From assembly GCF_905220415.1 (NCBI RefSeq), contig NC_059537.1, forward strand, positions 11,565,593 to 11,629,592: a DNA stretch of 64,000 nt, given 5' to 3'. Positions 32,022 through 44,402 of the stretch are shown piece after piece; positions within the stretch are counted from its first letter, which is position 1, and the number at the start of each line of letters is the position of its first letter. The notes under the pieces are model-generated. The model was not told where the DNA came from. It made no database searches and saw nothing but the letters and a program-made list of their open reading frames with translations. The stretch is from Colias croceus (Eukaryota; Arthropoda; Insecta; Lepidoptera; Pieridae). The translations under genes were made by a program, and so were the position numbers.

Positions 32022-32530
32022 TATAGTAGAGCCATTTTAATAGGCAACATTTGACAGTTCAACAAAATTCAACAACGTAACCTAGTAACGACGACATAGA
32101 ATAACATGATATTTCGTTTTGTTAGAACTGCACATTTGCTTAACTTTTTTCAATTACAACTACATATTTATAATAGTAATGACCGATACAAGTAATTTTA
32201 AGATTTCATTTTACTGATAAACCATTCTAAACATAATAAACAATTTCTGAATTGAAGAACTGACGTTGCTACAATTTTGTGTCAATAAACCTTTTTTTCT
32301 TTTTAAATACCAGAGACGTTACTCTAAAAATCGAAATCTGACATCTAGAATCGAATGCATTGATTACTTGTGAATAAAAATCATCATAAATTTATAAATT
32401 CGATTGACAAATGTTTCAAATCCGTATCGATTAATTCACTTTAATCGATGTTTTTAAGCAGGTTACCTCTCTTCGAAGATAAAATAATTGATAGACGTCA
32501 AATGTTGCCTATTAAATTGGCTCGACTATA
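32022..32530. mobile_element. MITE with 34-bp inverted ends and TA flanks
   Basis: The ends TATAGT(A/C)GAGCCA and AATAGGCAACATTTGAC pair over 34 bp with two mismatches. TA at both borders fits a Tc1/mariner-type target. The interior has no coding frame. Confidence 0.82.
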
Positions 32531-32655
32531 ATAATTTAAGCATAGAGTTATATATGGAGGGAAATTATTTTTGTTAATACTGCCATCTACAGGCTGTGTT
32601 AGTACCGTATTTTAATACTATGATTGCAATTTTATAATAGTTTTACCTGTAAGTG

Positions 32656-32695
32656 ATAGATGGCGCTAATTTTTGTTGAATATAGCGCCATCTAT
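32656..32695. repeat. Perfect 13-bp palindromic pair ATAGATGGCGCTA
   Basis: ATAGATGGCGCTA and TAGCGCCATCTAT face each other across 14 nt. The core TAGATGGCGC resembles the insect CTCF consensus; binding is an untested inference. A lone GCCATCTAC lies at 32582. Confidence 0.75.
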
Positions 32696-34287
32696 TATGC
32701 CATTAAAGAAATAACTTAAGCGTTATACGTATCGAATGTTACCACATTTTGCGTACAGATGTCGTTACTTGTATTAATTTTACCGAATGTTATATCAAAG
32801 GGAATTATACGACTGAAGCTTAAAAATACAATTAGCACATAAAAATAAATTTGATTAAACCTTTTTGTGAGATTGTACATCGCTCAATTTTTTTTACATG
32901 CTTACGTTACGTTTTAGTTCTTATTCCCATAAAATCATACTTAAACACAAAAGTTTAGCACTAGTTACAATAATTATTATAATTATTAATTGATAACATT
33001 CTCAAAAAAATAATTGTTTCTCAAATAAATAATGTCACAAACAACAATGTACATAATACCTAATAATTATTTTCTATTATTATGTACAAAAGCGTTTCTT
33101 AAAGTTACTACTGGATTATATTTTTATACCAAAAGACTTGGAACAAAGAAACGGAACTGCGCGCTAATAAATACCTTGCTTATGTTTATTTTATTTTGTT
33201 TTCTTTATTTTACATAATAATAAGTTATGAATATTCACAAAAGATAAAAAAAATATTTTACAATAATTTAAGACGGGTTAATATGTTGCAAAAATGATTA
33301 TGCGTAGAATAGGCATGACGACAGTATCCATAAATGATCATATTAGTGTTTTCAAGGGAAAATGTATATTAAATAAATTAAATATAGTGACTTAAAAATC
33401 TAAAAAACATTAAGATTAATGAGATTATCAATAAAATAAAACATTAAAATTCTGCAGTTGGCCATTTTGACTAAAACACGCGTGACGTCACGTTTAAATA
33501 AACAACTCACGTCAGATGTATTTTGTTGTTATGAATATGTTGAGAATACGCATTTTTATTTATTTTCTTTTGTTTCACGTATGCTTTATCGACTCAGAAC
33601 AGAAATATAATTGCGAATTCACAATACGTGGTTTCGGGGTTCTCCGCGCCCACTTTATACAGTCATTTCTTATTATTTTCTCGCTTGAAATAATTACTAA
33701 CACATTTTTGAGCATTATTTTTATGTGGATTCACACTGCAATACTGCACACCACTTATAAACTTTGAAATTCGTTTCTATAACACATATTAAATAAATAT
33801 TTATTTAATTTTCTTCGCAATGCGTACAAATAATTACATATTTACTAAAGAGTGACGTCACACCTACGCCATGACACCTGCGAGCTGTTTTGGCACAGTT
33901 TATAAATATTTTTTGAAAAATGGCTTTTATCTTCGTTAAATTTAAGTATATTACCGAAATATAGGGTTTTTCTTGTATAGTAAACGTATACACACATTAT
34001 GGAAGAGGATTTCAAAATCTTTCGTCATGCCTATTAGATTTCCTCATTAGGAACATACCAAAAATAACTTCGAACAATGAAATGAAGTATCTACCTATGT
34101 ACTTATTTCCTGATTTAGTTTTTCTGCCGCACAAGGCTAACTACCGAACATTTAATATTACATTCTCTTATAAAACATCCTGAGAATCTTGAATAATGTT
34201 TTTGTGTTTGTTATTTTTCATTTGCTATTTTTAAACTATGTTTATCAAACATTATCTATAGTAATACCAAATGTTTATAAATCCAAC
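32696..34287. other. AT-rich DNA, nothing recognised
   Basis: Short chance frames only, including an 83-codon AT-rich hydrophobic one at 33516-33767 without motif or context. Confidence 0.45.
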
Positions 34288-34392
34288 GAGCTAGCGCGCA
34301 AGAACAACTTTTGTCTCCGCAACTATTTTGTCTCTCCCATCAACTCTATGCGCTAGTATGAAAGTGCGCGCACGTAGCGACGCATCTCCCCA
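34288..34392 (+). mobile_element. Left half of a foldback element
   Basis: It matches the left arm and loop of the complete copy that begins 34 bp downstream (GAGCTAGCGCGCAAGA, CTCCGCAACTATTTTGTC, AGTGCGCGCACGTAGCGACG). The right arm is missing. Confidence 0.85.
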
Positions 34393-34426
34393 TCATATTA
34401 TTATAATACATCCCCAGAGTATCAAA

Positions 34427-34590
34427 AGCTAGCGCGCAAGAGCAACTTTTGTCTCCGCAACTATTTTGTCTCTCCCATTAACTCTATGGGCTAGTAAGAA
34501 AGTGCGCGCTCGTAGCGACGCAACTCCCCATAGAGTTGATGGGAGAGACAAAATAGTTGCGGAGACAAAAGTTGCTCTTGCGCGCTAGCT
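34427..34590. mobile_element. Foldback MITE, near-perfect 64-bp arms
   Basis: Left and right arms of 64 bp are inverted copies with a single mismatch, around a loop of about 36 nt (AGTGCGCGCTCGTAGCGACG). RNA from it would form one long hairpin. No coding capacity. Confidence 0.93.
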
Positions 34591-34810
34591 CTAACTGCCT
34601 GATTTCCCTTATGTATGGTTACGGATGAATTAGTATTTCTTGTTTATATTATGCTCTCTATCTTAATCCTGACGCAAACCATGAAAGACCTTTTTTTTTC
34701 GAATTTTATTTGGTAAACTGGTGGCAGAGCTTGGTAGGTAAGTAGCTAATACTTAAATGTAGATAATTATATAAAAAAAAACCAGTAGGTATAGATTCAT
34801 TTGCATATTA

Positions 34811-35009
34811 TCACTACATAGTATAAAACAAAGTCGCTTTCTCTGTCCCTATATCCCTATGTCCCTTTGTATGCTTAAATCATTAAAACTACGCAACGGA
34901 TTTTGATGCGGTTTTTTTAATAGATAGAGTGATTCAAGAGGAAGGTTTTAATATATTATAATTTATTAGGTTTTAGACAATGCGGGCGAAGCCGCTGGTA
35001 GTAAGCTAG
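34811..35009 (+). mobile_element. Non-autonomous Helitron, family 4
   Basis: Reads A|TCACTACATAGTATAAAAC ... GTAAGCTAG|T, with a GC hairpin (GCGGGCGAAGCCGC) shortly before CTAG. A decayed relative is at 6268-6452. Confidence 0.87.
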
Positions 35010-35353
35010 TTGTAAATAAATATGATTGACAGTTATATATTGCTCTATATAATAGTTTAAGTATCCGCTCAGATAATATCAGTAGGTATGTCTGTCTGTC
35101 AACACTGAATCCGGTTATAAAGCACTGTGTCGACTCCTTTTCCTATAACCATTAATTATATACTGTTTTGTCAACGGTATGTATATTGTATATTGTAGTG
35201 ACAAGTATTTAAACATGATTAATTTTGTAACTTGGTACTGCGTCGGCTTTGTCCGGTTTTGGTAAGGAAGAATTTTTTATTTTGTGAAAATACATCAAAA
35301 TACAGAAGAGATTATCAACAAACACAGAAACAGATTTTATAGAGAAAGACTAA

Positions 35354-35519
35354 GAGCTAGCGCGCAAGAGCAACTTTTGTCTCCGCAACTATTTTGTCTC
35401 TCCCATCAACTCTATGGGCTCGTAAGAAAGTGCGCGTAGCAACGCATCGCGCAACTCCTAGAGTTGATGCTAGAGACAAAATAGTTGCGGAGACAAAAGT
35501 TGCTCTTGCGCGATAGCTC
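35354..35519. mobile_element. Foldback MITE, third local copy
   Basis: Same arms as 34427-34590 (GAGCTAGCGCGCAAGAGC ... GCTCTTGCGCGATAGCTC), with a short deletion in the loop and several arm substitutions. Confidence 0.92.
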
Positions 35520-37606
35520 GTAGTAAGTAACAAGCAATGGTGTAAGGTATATAATATAACGACGACAATATGTAAATAACACGAGAAAGTAAAAATTAAA
35601 AATAAATTAGTTGTTAATTAATTAATTAGGTACTATTAATTACAGCAGGCTTCTGATGTGCAGAGGTTGTTTTTATAAGTTAGAGATATTCAAATCAACT
35701 TATAAAAAATTGTTTCATCTAAATAACAGATGAGGGTATATTTTTCTAATCCCGGATCTTACACTACAAGAACAATATCGTAAACTTTATAGAATTAGGT
35801 ATGTACTATTTTTAGCCGAAGCTTTTTAAAAATAACTTTTATTTCCTTTTGTCGTTTTATCTACATGCTTTTGTGTGTGTGTAGAATGTAGATTGTAGAC
35901 TATACTTTTTATACTAGGTACCTATACTTTTTTACATAAGACAAAAAAGGAAATAATAGAAAATAAAAAAGGCTTTTCTCACATGAACTGCCAAATTATA
36001 CTCCACTATTCTGAAATATTTACAAAAATTAAACAAATTAAATCAAATTTTGATAAGAAATATTTATTGCAACATTTAGGTACTCTGTCCTTTTTCACTT
36101 CGGCGTTCTTCAGAACATGAATTTCTTTCGACTTAAATAGTAACTTTTTATTACCGAGCAGTTATTTTATGCTTTTGCAAGTCGCCATTGAAATCTGAAT
36201 CTTAGATGTAATCTGTTTTATGATGACCTCACAATAATATTTAGCGGTGTGTTGAAGCAATATAATGTGTTGTCTTTCTCACGATTTTCTGACGTGGTTT
36301 AAAAATCATTTTTATTTTAAGCAGAGTAAAATTTAATTTTATGTTTATTTTTTGAGCTTTGTACTATGAATTATCAATGCAAGTCTGCATGGGGATATAC
36401 CTAATCACTTCAATTTGTTTGGATAAGTAGATAAAAAGTTACTGAGCAGACGTCGAGATTTTGTTTGTAAGTAAGTCAGGACTTAATTGCTTTGCTTCGG
36501 AAATATTTGAGAAATAAAGTAATTGTGGTTAAGGTAATATGAACTGAAGCAGTAAGCAGCAGCAGTCTTGCACACAGGACATCTTCTCATAGGAAAATAT
36601 TGTGTGATAAACATCAAACATGGCATGTATTTAGGAAGAGTAGAAACAATTTTTCTCTAAAATTTTCGTGAGTCAATTTCGTAATAAATCTTGTGTGTCT
36701 ATTTCATTGTTATAAATCTTATCACACATAAAGCATCGTGTGTCATTATAAACAAAATTGCAATGGCAATTTAAAATAAATCCGAGTACCTACATTAGAC
36801 GCAAAAAATAGTGTGGGAAAGACCTTGCTACTTCAGATTTTGCCTCTACGAAATAAGAAATTATCTTAATCAAACATGCGGTAACCTTAGCATGACTTTA
36901 TATACCCAATAGTAACACGTATGTCATTGAAAAAAAAACACCGAGTATTCGCCAGACAAGACTTCTTTGTTACGACTCTAGTAGACGACCTTCGGTTTGA
37001 TGAACGGCTTTTAGCGAAAAAAACCGCTCGTCCGGTGAATTTACCTAACTTTTTGTGAATGTTTCTTAGAACTGAACCTTAGGTAATGCATTCCAGATTC
37101 GTATTATATTCGACTTATAGCTTTTAGACGCCATAATTTTATGTAGATAATGATCTTATAGCGCAAGCTCCTTTTTGACTACCGATGTTAGATGCCTAAT
37201 TAATTTAGTTTTCGTAGAAATTCACTGTGTGAAAGCCCTGTTTGTTGTTGTGTGCATACTTTAAATGTTTTGTAACTTGTTCGATATTTTTTATTTTATT
37301 TTATCGAACCAAGAATATTTTTAATATCAATGATGTTATTTATGTTTGATATTGAAGAAATAACACAAATTTTACACAGTTTTTGTCAAACTAAAAATAT
37401 CATATGATTTTATAGTGTCTTAAGAACTAGTGAATATTGCTCAATGCAAATTTTTAAATCTCCTTTTTTGTTAATGACTAATATAAAAATTATATGTATT
37501 CCGGTTACCCCAGATGGAACGTGGAATGCTTCCAAATAAAATTCGAATGCACATAAAGAAGTTGGTTAAAAAATAATTATTTTTTCATTATATAATATCT
37601 CTATAG
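35520..37606. other. AT-rich DNA, nothing recognised
   Basis: No frame or repeat could be supported. Confidence 0.5.
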
Positions 37607-37663
37607 ATTCAAATCCCGACGAGCATACATCACAAAGCAAGGACAGCGACAGCGATGGAGCCG
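37607..37663 (+). other. Candidate 57-nt microexon
   Basis: TTTTTTCATTATATAATATC..TATAG precedes it and GTAAAATT follows it. In one phase (1-1) it encodes SNPDEHTSQSKDSDSDGA, a hydrophilic acidic linker typical of alternative exons. It is markedly GC-richer than the flanks and a multiple of three. All three phases are open and the donor CCG|GTAAAA is only moderate. If real, the host gene spans this window. Gene unknown. Confidence 0.35.
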
Positions 37664-38786
37664 GTAAAATTAATTTATTCATTGCAAAATCGTGAGGAGT
37701 CGACAGTTTAAATTATCAATCCGCATTAACAAAACATTCTGCATACACTAATTACACACCTGTTTGAGAATAAGATTGTTCAGATAATGGTAATTGAGTG
37801 TTTGACCTCATCACCGTCAAAGTATATCTAAATCTTAGCTTCGTGACTGTTTACATACACGAAAATGCTGCCATTAAAAAGTGCGGTGCGTTTAACTTTT
37901 AAGTATTATTATAATAAATGTATGTTTATTTGAGGTGTGAACTTGGTATAAAAAGCTGTTTAACAATGGTAGATTTTAGGGTTATTGTGTTTTTAATATT
38001 CACAATTAAGTACTCCTGTGTACCAGGATTTCAGTGTCTTACTGGATAAACTCAAAAATTATTGAGCTATCCAATAGCCAACAGCAAATTAACTGTTGGT
38101 ATACCAATAAATGTAATAATATAGAAGACACAAACATTTCTCAGTAAGTATTTACTACCTAAATTTACAAACAAAGAACATTATAGCCATTATTCGAGGC
38201 TAACAAACACCAACCCATATAAATAATACGCATATCAACGTTTCCGAATCATTACGCATCGATAAAACCAGACCGCGGGGCAACCCGCGGGCTTTGCTTG
38301 TAAATGCCTCTTTATTGCCTTTACACCCACGCTAATTCATAATTATATAATCACCTGCGGCTGATATTATTTGATATAAACTTCATTGACTGAAAATGAG
38401 GCCGATTTTATGATAAACAAAATTGTACCTATTCGAGGTGGGTATAAGAAAGAAAATCTTGTGATATTTTCTTTTTCCGAGCAGTGTTTGAATGAAGGGA
38501 TTTTATGTTAATACATAAATGTACGTGAAACAATGTTATTAAAATTTAAATTAACTAGATAGCAGACAAACGAGATTCAGTAATGGTATTTGGTAAAGTA
38601 GGTAGAGCCTTCCCCATTGACTTCTTTTCTGGACTTTATAAAACTACATAATATTTTGATTGTACATACTGAAACATAAATTACCCGATATGAACCAAAT
38701 ACTAAGACTTATTTCGACTGTACCCCAATAATACCAAAACCTGTCAACATAGTTTATACGAGAATAATTTGTGCAATAAGCATTAA
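37664..38786. other. AT-rich DNA; GC hairpin at ~38275-38292
   Basis: CCGCGGGGCAACCCGCGG folds as a 7-bp GC stem and may be a relic of a Helitron 3' end. Otherwise nothing recognised. Confidence 0.45.
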
Positions 38787-38958
38787 GGGCCGATTTTTCA
38801 ATCCTTGGTTAAAATTTATCTGTCCAATAAAGTATTACACCAACATTTTAAAATGTCACCTGTAAACTGAATACGGACAATTAGAATACATTTTTGAAAT
38901 GGTAGTTTAATACGTTATTCGATGAATAAGTTTTAACCAAGGATTGAAAAATCAGCAG
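38787..38958. mobile_element. MITE, 172 bp, TTAA-flanked
   Basis: The ends GGGCCGATTTTTCAATCCTT and the inverse AAGGATTGAAAAATCAGCAG match over about 25 bp (further GGTTAAAA/TTTTAACC). TTAA borders both sides. A piggyBac or Harbinger relationship is possible. Confidence 0.83.
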
Positions 38959-38962
38959 TTAA

Positions 38963-39983
38963 AACCTTAGTTAAAACACATCTCAAGTGGATGTAAGGAC
39001 AAATATAATAATCCTCATATATTGTACATGTTCAGAACTTGCAACCTAAACTTAGGATATAATCAATGTTAATACCAGCTAATAATCCTTTGTATAAATA
39101 TCTTCATATTCATCAAAGTTAAGACGATTACATTATAAGCCGAGGCCATCTGTGGTCTTGCAATTTAGTTCATGGAGAGGTTTTGTTATAACATAAGCAT
39201 ACCATATCACAATGTGTGAGCTGTTATATTTAAGGTTAACAACATTCTCGTATCTTCACTTGATTGTATATTATAATCTATATGGACTTGAACAAGGGCG
39301 ATTAAGACGCTTCATAGTTTGTTGTGGCATGCAAATGATTATGATCTGTTTGACATTTGATGTAGATTGCTGTGTGGGAAAGATAAAGGATAAATTGTGT
39401 TGTAGAAATGCAGCAATGGACTGCTTTTTGGATCGGAAAATGTATAATGACAATTAGTAACATGTAATAAAGACATCGTATATATAAATGAAATGAACAG
39501 GCCCGGCATTCAGCAATAGGGCCATTAGGAACATGACCAAAAATTATATAAGTAGGTAAATGTTGTGATGAACTACTATACACACATGAAAGTGTTTTGT
39601 TTTTCCTGTAAACATACAATTAACACACAAGTACTAAAAGTCTTAATTAGAAAATCACGTCGATACAAATATTCATCTATAATTATTAATTTATTTAGCT
39701 ATTTATGTTTGCATATATTGTAATAATGTAAATTGATTCTTATTTATGTTTCTATGCATACACGCAGAGGAATAATGTGATAACTTCAAGGTAATGTAAC
39801 TGCTGACCTTCTGAGTGATTCAAAACTAACTGATAAAATTCTCACGGGCCACTTTATATTTCAGTTGTGAATTTCCTTAAAAAATTTATACATTTTTTGA
39901 AAATGTTGTGTACAAAAAAACCTCTGATAGAACTTTTTTTTTGAACGTTTTTTTCCATTTGTCATCCGTTGCACTCATAATAA
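38963..39983. other. AT-rich DNA, nothing recognised
   Basis: Overlapping short frames on both strands near 39212-39619 have no motif and no conserved context. Confidence 0.45.
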
Positions 39984-40100
39984 CGGTCCATTTACATCAA
40001 ACGAGCAAGAGCAATAGCATTTTTTCGTGATCTTTTAGTGTAAACGAAAATTCGTATCCAGTGTAGTTTAGTATTAGAATATTGCATAGAATATACCTAA

Positions 40101-41860
40101 CTCAAACTCAAACTCAAACTCAAACATTTATTTATTCAATTAGACTACTATTTAGTAGCACTTTCGAATCGTCATTACATAAGTATTTTTAACATTTACC
40201 ACCGATTCGGAAAGCAGTATCTATGGAGAAGAATCGGCAAGAAACTCCATAGTTGCTCTTTTAAAATCGTGTCAATATTACATAATATGTAACTTATATC
40301 TAACTTATACATAATATATCATAATATGCCAAAGAACTGTCCTGTGGTTTTTACGCGACAACCCTCCATGGGTCTTTATCGTCCATATATTCCTGTATAC
40401 TGTAGTACGCTCTCTGAACTAGTACATTTTTTATATAAGTTTTAAATTTAGAATTACTAAACTCTTTAATATTGAGAGGAATTCTATTGTATAAGCGTAT
40501 ACCTTGACCCATAAATGAATTTTTAACTTTAGCTAATCGGAAAAATGGCATTTCAATTCTATTCCTGTTCCTTGTGCCATAATCGTGTCTATCTCCTACT
40601 CTTGTGTGTAAGTCGGCGTTTTTGTGAACATGCAAAATATTATTAAATATATACTGTGATGGTACAGTAAGGATACCAGTATTCTTAAAATGATCTCTTA
40701 GTGAGTCCCGAGCACGTAAATTATATATAGAGCGAATGGCTCTTTTCTGTAAGATAAATATAGTTTCTATATCTGCAGCCTTGCCCCACTGTAGAATTCC
40801 ATAGGACATAATGGTATGAAAGTAGCTGAAATAAACCAATCTAGCCGTATCTTCATCGGTGAGATGCCTTATTTTTCGGACTGCATATGCAGCTGAACTG
40901 AGCTTACCTGCAGCGGTGTTGACATGGGCTCCCCACTGTAGTTTCTCATCCAATGTTAACCCTAGAAATACAGTAGACTCAGTAGGATGCAATACCTCCC
41001 CGTTCAAGGTAATATCTCTGTTCAACTTTTTTACATTAGGAAGTAAAAATTCAACACAAGTGGTTTTTTTGGCATTTAATAATAAATTATTGGCAGTAAA
41101 CCATTCAGATATGTGTAAAAGAGCACTGTTCACTTCGTCAACATTTGGGTCATGCCTATCCACATTAAAAATTAATGAGGTATCATCTGCAAACAGAACT
41201 ATTTCACACCTATCCTGCAAATAATAGGGAAGATCATTGATATATACCAAGAACAAGAAGGGACCTAAAATGGACCCCTGTGGAACACCAATGTTAATTG
41301 ACGCACCGCTAGAACGTTCTCCATTAACAACTACAGTCTGTATCCTATCATGCAGGTATGACGCTATGAGGTTCTGGGCTTTTCCTGTAATTCCATAGTG
41401 ATTAAGTTTACGTAACAAAGTACAATGTTCAACGCAGTCAAATGCCTTGGAGAGGTCACAAAATATCCCCAGAGCATTTTTTGAGTTTTCCCATGCTTTA
41501 TAAATATGTGTTAGAAGTGCAACTCCAGCATCTGTGGTTGAGCGCCCCTTTGTGAAACCAAACTGTTTGGTGTGCAGTAAATTATTAGATGCAAAATGAC
41601 TACTCAATTGGTTTAATATCAACCTCTCGAATACCTTACTTAATGTTGGTAAAATAGAGATAGGTCTATAATTGTTACAGTCTTCTTGATCGCCCTTCTT
41701 AAATAGAGGTATAACTTTACTAAGCTTTAGTAAATTAGGAAATGTACCATAGTCACAACACTTATTAAATATGAAAGCTAAATTTTTCGCAATATTTTCT
41801 ATTATATTATTAACTAAATTTACGGACATTCCCCAAAGATCACAAGTATTTTTTTAGAAA
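40101..41860 (-). mobile_element. 5'-truncated non-LTR retrotransposon (Jockey/CR1-like) with (TTGAG)n tail
   Basis: The minus-strand element begins inside its RT-encoding ORF (no endonuclease), carries one intact frame, about 250 bp of 3' UTR and a short TTGAG pentamer tail. ACCTA at both borders may be the target duplication. Its 3' end recurs, truncated, at 17055-17147 and 44819-44932. The exact right border is uncertain by about 10 bp. Confidence 0.9.
40351..41829 (-). CDS. Non-LTR retrotransposon reverse transcriptase (5'-truncated ORF2)
   Basis: The frame of 492 codons is uninterrupted, and in-frame codons for CDLWG lie directly before the first ATG, so the true ORF extended further 5'. 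RT motifs in order: KVIPLFKKGD (38-47), YRPISILP (54-61), KQFGFTKGRST (88-98), FCDLSKAFDCV (123-133) with Asp125, GVPQGSILGP (181-190), and VLFADDTSL (211-219) with the catalytic Asp215 and Asp216. The C-terminal part (YGILQWGKA, ILQKRAIR) follows the style of Jockey/CR1-group ORF2 proteins. The apurinic endonuclease domain that should precede RT is missing because of 5' truncation. The lack of stops indicates a fairly recent insertion. Dead for transposition, since it has no EN and no promoter. Confidence 0.93.
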   Translation of the reverse strand: MSVNLVNNIIENIAKNLAFIFNKCCDYGTFPNLLKLSKVIPLFKKGDQEDCNNYRPISILPTLSKVFERLILNQLSSHFASNNLLHTKQFGFTKGRSTTDAGVALLTHIYKAWENSKNALGIFCDLSKAFDCVEHCTLLRKLNHYGITGKAQNLIASYLHDRIQTVVVNGERSSGASINIGVPQGSILGPFLFLVYINDLPYYLQDRCEIVLFADDTSLIFNVDRHDPNVDEVNSALLHISEWFTANNLLLNAKKTTCVEFLLPNVKKLNRDITLNGEVLHPTESTVFLGLTLDEKLQWGAHVNTAAGKLSSAAYAVRKIRHLTDEDTARLVYFSYFHTIMSYGILQWGKAADIETIFILQKRAIRSIYNLRARDSLRDHFKNTGILTVPSQYIFNNILHVHKNADLHTRVGDRHDYGTRNRNRIEMPFFRLAKVKNSFMGQGIRLYNRIPLNIKEFSNSKFKTYIKNVLVQRAYYSIQEYMDDKDPWRVVA

Positions 41861-41970
41861 CCTATTAACGAACAACGAAAGAATGCTCTACGCCTGTTTA
41901 CACTAGAGAATTTGACATATTGGGGTTAGAATGAGCATTACCTGTAGGTACCTGTGCTGTAAATGCACCG

Positions 41971-44398
41971 GAGATACACAAAAAAGAGAGAAAATAAGTT
42001 GATTTTTTTTTAATTAAAGGATAAACAGTAGATATCTAACTTATACTACAATTTGAATATCTAAATACTTAACTAACTTCACACCTTTCGATCAAAACAA
42101 TGCATGCAATTATCCTCACCTAGAACACAAGAAGAAATGAATGGAAATTTTTTCAATCGCAAAAAGTACAATAACATTAAACATTTAATTGCGATGCATC
42201 AGAGTTCTCATTAAGAAAGCTTTGATGCATTCGCATTTGCATAAGGCGGTACAATTATTAGGTCATTCTATGTAAATCAGTCGATACTGATGACACCAGC
42301 GATTAATAGATTTACCTCATAGTCGTAGATGCTTTGTTTATTTCTTTATCCCTCGATTATGTAGAGCTTACGTATCTGTAGTAATGACATACTTAGTCGG
42401 TTTCACAGGTTTTGGATATGTTCTAAATGAATGAATTAAAAAATGCATGCTCTGTTTAGTATCTTTCAGATAAATTGACAAATAATATATGAAAATATAC
42501 ATTATAAAGTGACAAATAGGCTATCAGGGTCACTATCTTTCATAACTCACCTACTACCTAATGTATACAAGTTGTCGCACACGTTTATATTTTCAAAACT
42601 AAGTCCGACGATTTCTGGAGAATGATTTAACAACGCATTATATTACACCAAGACTTACTACATCAATGAAGTCATTCACTACAATATCCTAGGAAACCTG
42701 AGAAGCATTACTCTTGGGAAACATCTGTTTCCTCACGGATCCTCTAGATTATTCTAGTAGCACTATTGTTCTACCTTAATTAGTTTACAGACATTTCTCG
42801 CCTTTACTTTCAATTGTAAGGAAGCGTGGTAATCCCATTGTAGGTTCATACATTTGCATATTGTTATAGCGTTGCTTTGTGTTACAGGGTCGTATTTGAA
42901 TAGATAGAGGCCCCATTTATATTTCTTCTCAAATTTATTAGCTTGTAAAAGTATTGTTTAAAAATATTGGCAAAACGGCGGCGGCTTTTTAAATTAACAT
43001 TCTGACAGAGTGGACAGGAACTTGACATCAAAAATGTTAATGATCACTTCTGCTTTGATTCGGAACTTCCGTCTTCCACCTCGAAGGATTGTGAAAGTAT
43101 GGACACAGGAAAATTCTTTGTTGTGCGTTAAAATATATTTGCACTTGGGGTAATGAAATTATTAGTCATGATAGAAGGGATTTAATTCAATGTAGATAAG
43201 CGTATAATTAACTTTTTCCCTAGTGTATATCTTGTTTCCTATCTCTATGATATTTGTTATTTGTATAAAATGTGATAAATGACTTCCACGTTACATAATA
43301 AATTCATTATTTTGCCCGTTGCATTAACGACATAATTAAAGGGCGACAAAGAAATTTGCGAACAATGCGTGGGGCCTCTAAACGTATATCTAAGAAAATG
43401 CAATACTGCGTGTTACTATGATAGAAATCGAGCTTCAAGGTTGGCTGTGTAATAACATTAATTGTACTCGTATTACATGTAATCTGCGCTCAGATTGACG
43501 ATTAGGATAACTATTAAATTTTATATTGCATCTAGGCGTTATTGGTCTGAGCTACAATGGTAGGTACTTTTAAACGTGATTGGAATTGATCGACTTTTTT
43601 ATATGGAAAGATTTGTAGAGGCCTGTTGAGGTTATTAAATATGTCACCTGAGCTTTACAAGCACAGGTAATAAAATAGTTTTTTTGATGCCTAAACATTG
43701 GAATTGGCTTTCCATTTATGAATGAATATTCCATCATAATGTATGAATGAATGAATTATTGTATCAAATTATGAAGACATAGGGTATATATCAAACAACA
43801 CAGATACGTACGTAGCTGGTCAATATAATATATGTAAACTGATAGAAAACTGCACAAAAAATGTTCATTTCCACTTTATTTCATTTCAAATACATGTTTT
43901 TTACCAAAGTAGAATAAATTATTCATTAAAATTTTTCCAACAATTACTACATAACAATAAAAACATCCACTTACTTCCTTCGATACTATCGCACTAATAG
44001 GAATAAATTAACGATTAATTAAATGTTAACATCGCCTGAAAATAAGGAAGCCTAACAACCACTATATATTAAACCTTTTTCCTGTTCCAAAAGTATGATA
44101 ATTGATTGATTTAAGTCAGTACTGGGGGTCTAATTAAACTGGTCTAAGTATTAATGATAAACGATCAACATGACCTCCTATGTGAAATTAAATTCGATAC
44201 ATTAGTTGAGGAAGTGTGTTTTATGCTTTTATAGCAGACATCGTAATGGTTGACAATTGGAATGCAGATAATTGCAATAGATTCTTGCAAGTTTTTTTTT
44301 AGATTTTGACTAATGAAGCGCGTGTAACTTAGTTTATTTATGACTTTGTTTCTATATAAGCTCGATGGCGTCATGGCTATTTAAGGACTTGATTATTA
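41971..44398. other. AT-rich DNA, nothing recognised
   Basis: No supported coding frame. (GAAT)n-like simple sequence occurs near 43718-43757. Confidence 0.5.
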
Positions 44399-44402
44399 TT
44401 AA

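Larger units (their letters stand above)
39984..41970. mobile_element. MITE interrupted by a LINE
   Basis: The outer ends CGGTCCATTTACATCA and TGCTGTAAATGCACCG are the inverted repeats of the family seen at 10156-10372. The two halves join at the LINE borders: GCATAGAATATACCTAA on the left and ACCTATTAACGAACAACG on the right. Confidence 0.83.

Noticed and set aside
40859..41224. 121-codon plus-strand frame
   Set aside because: Antisense shadow of the LINE reverse transcriptase.
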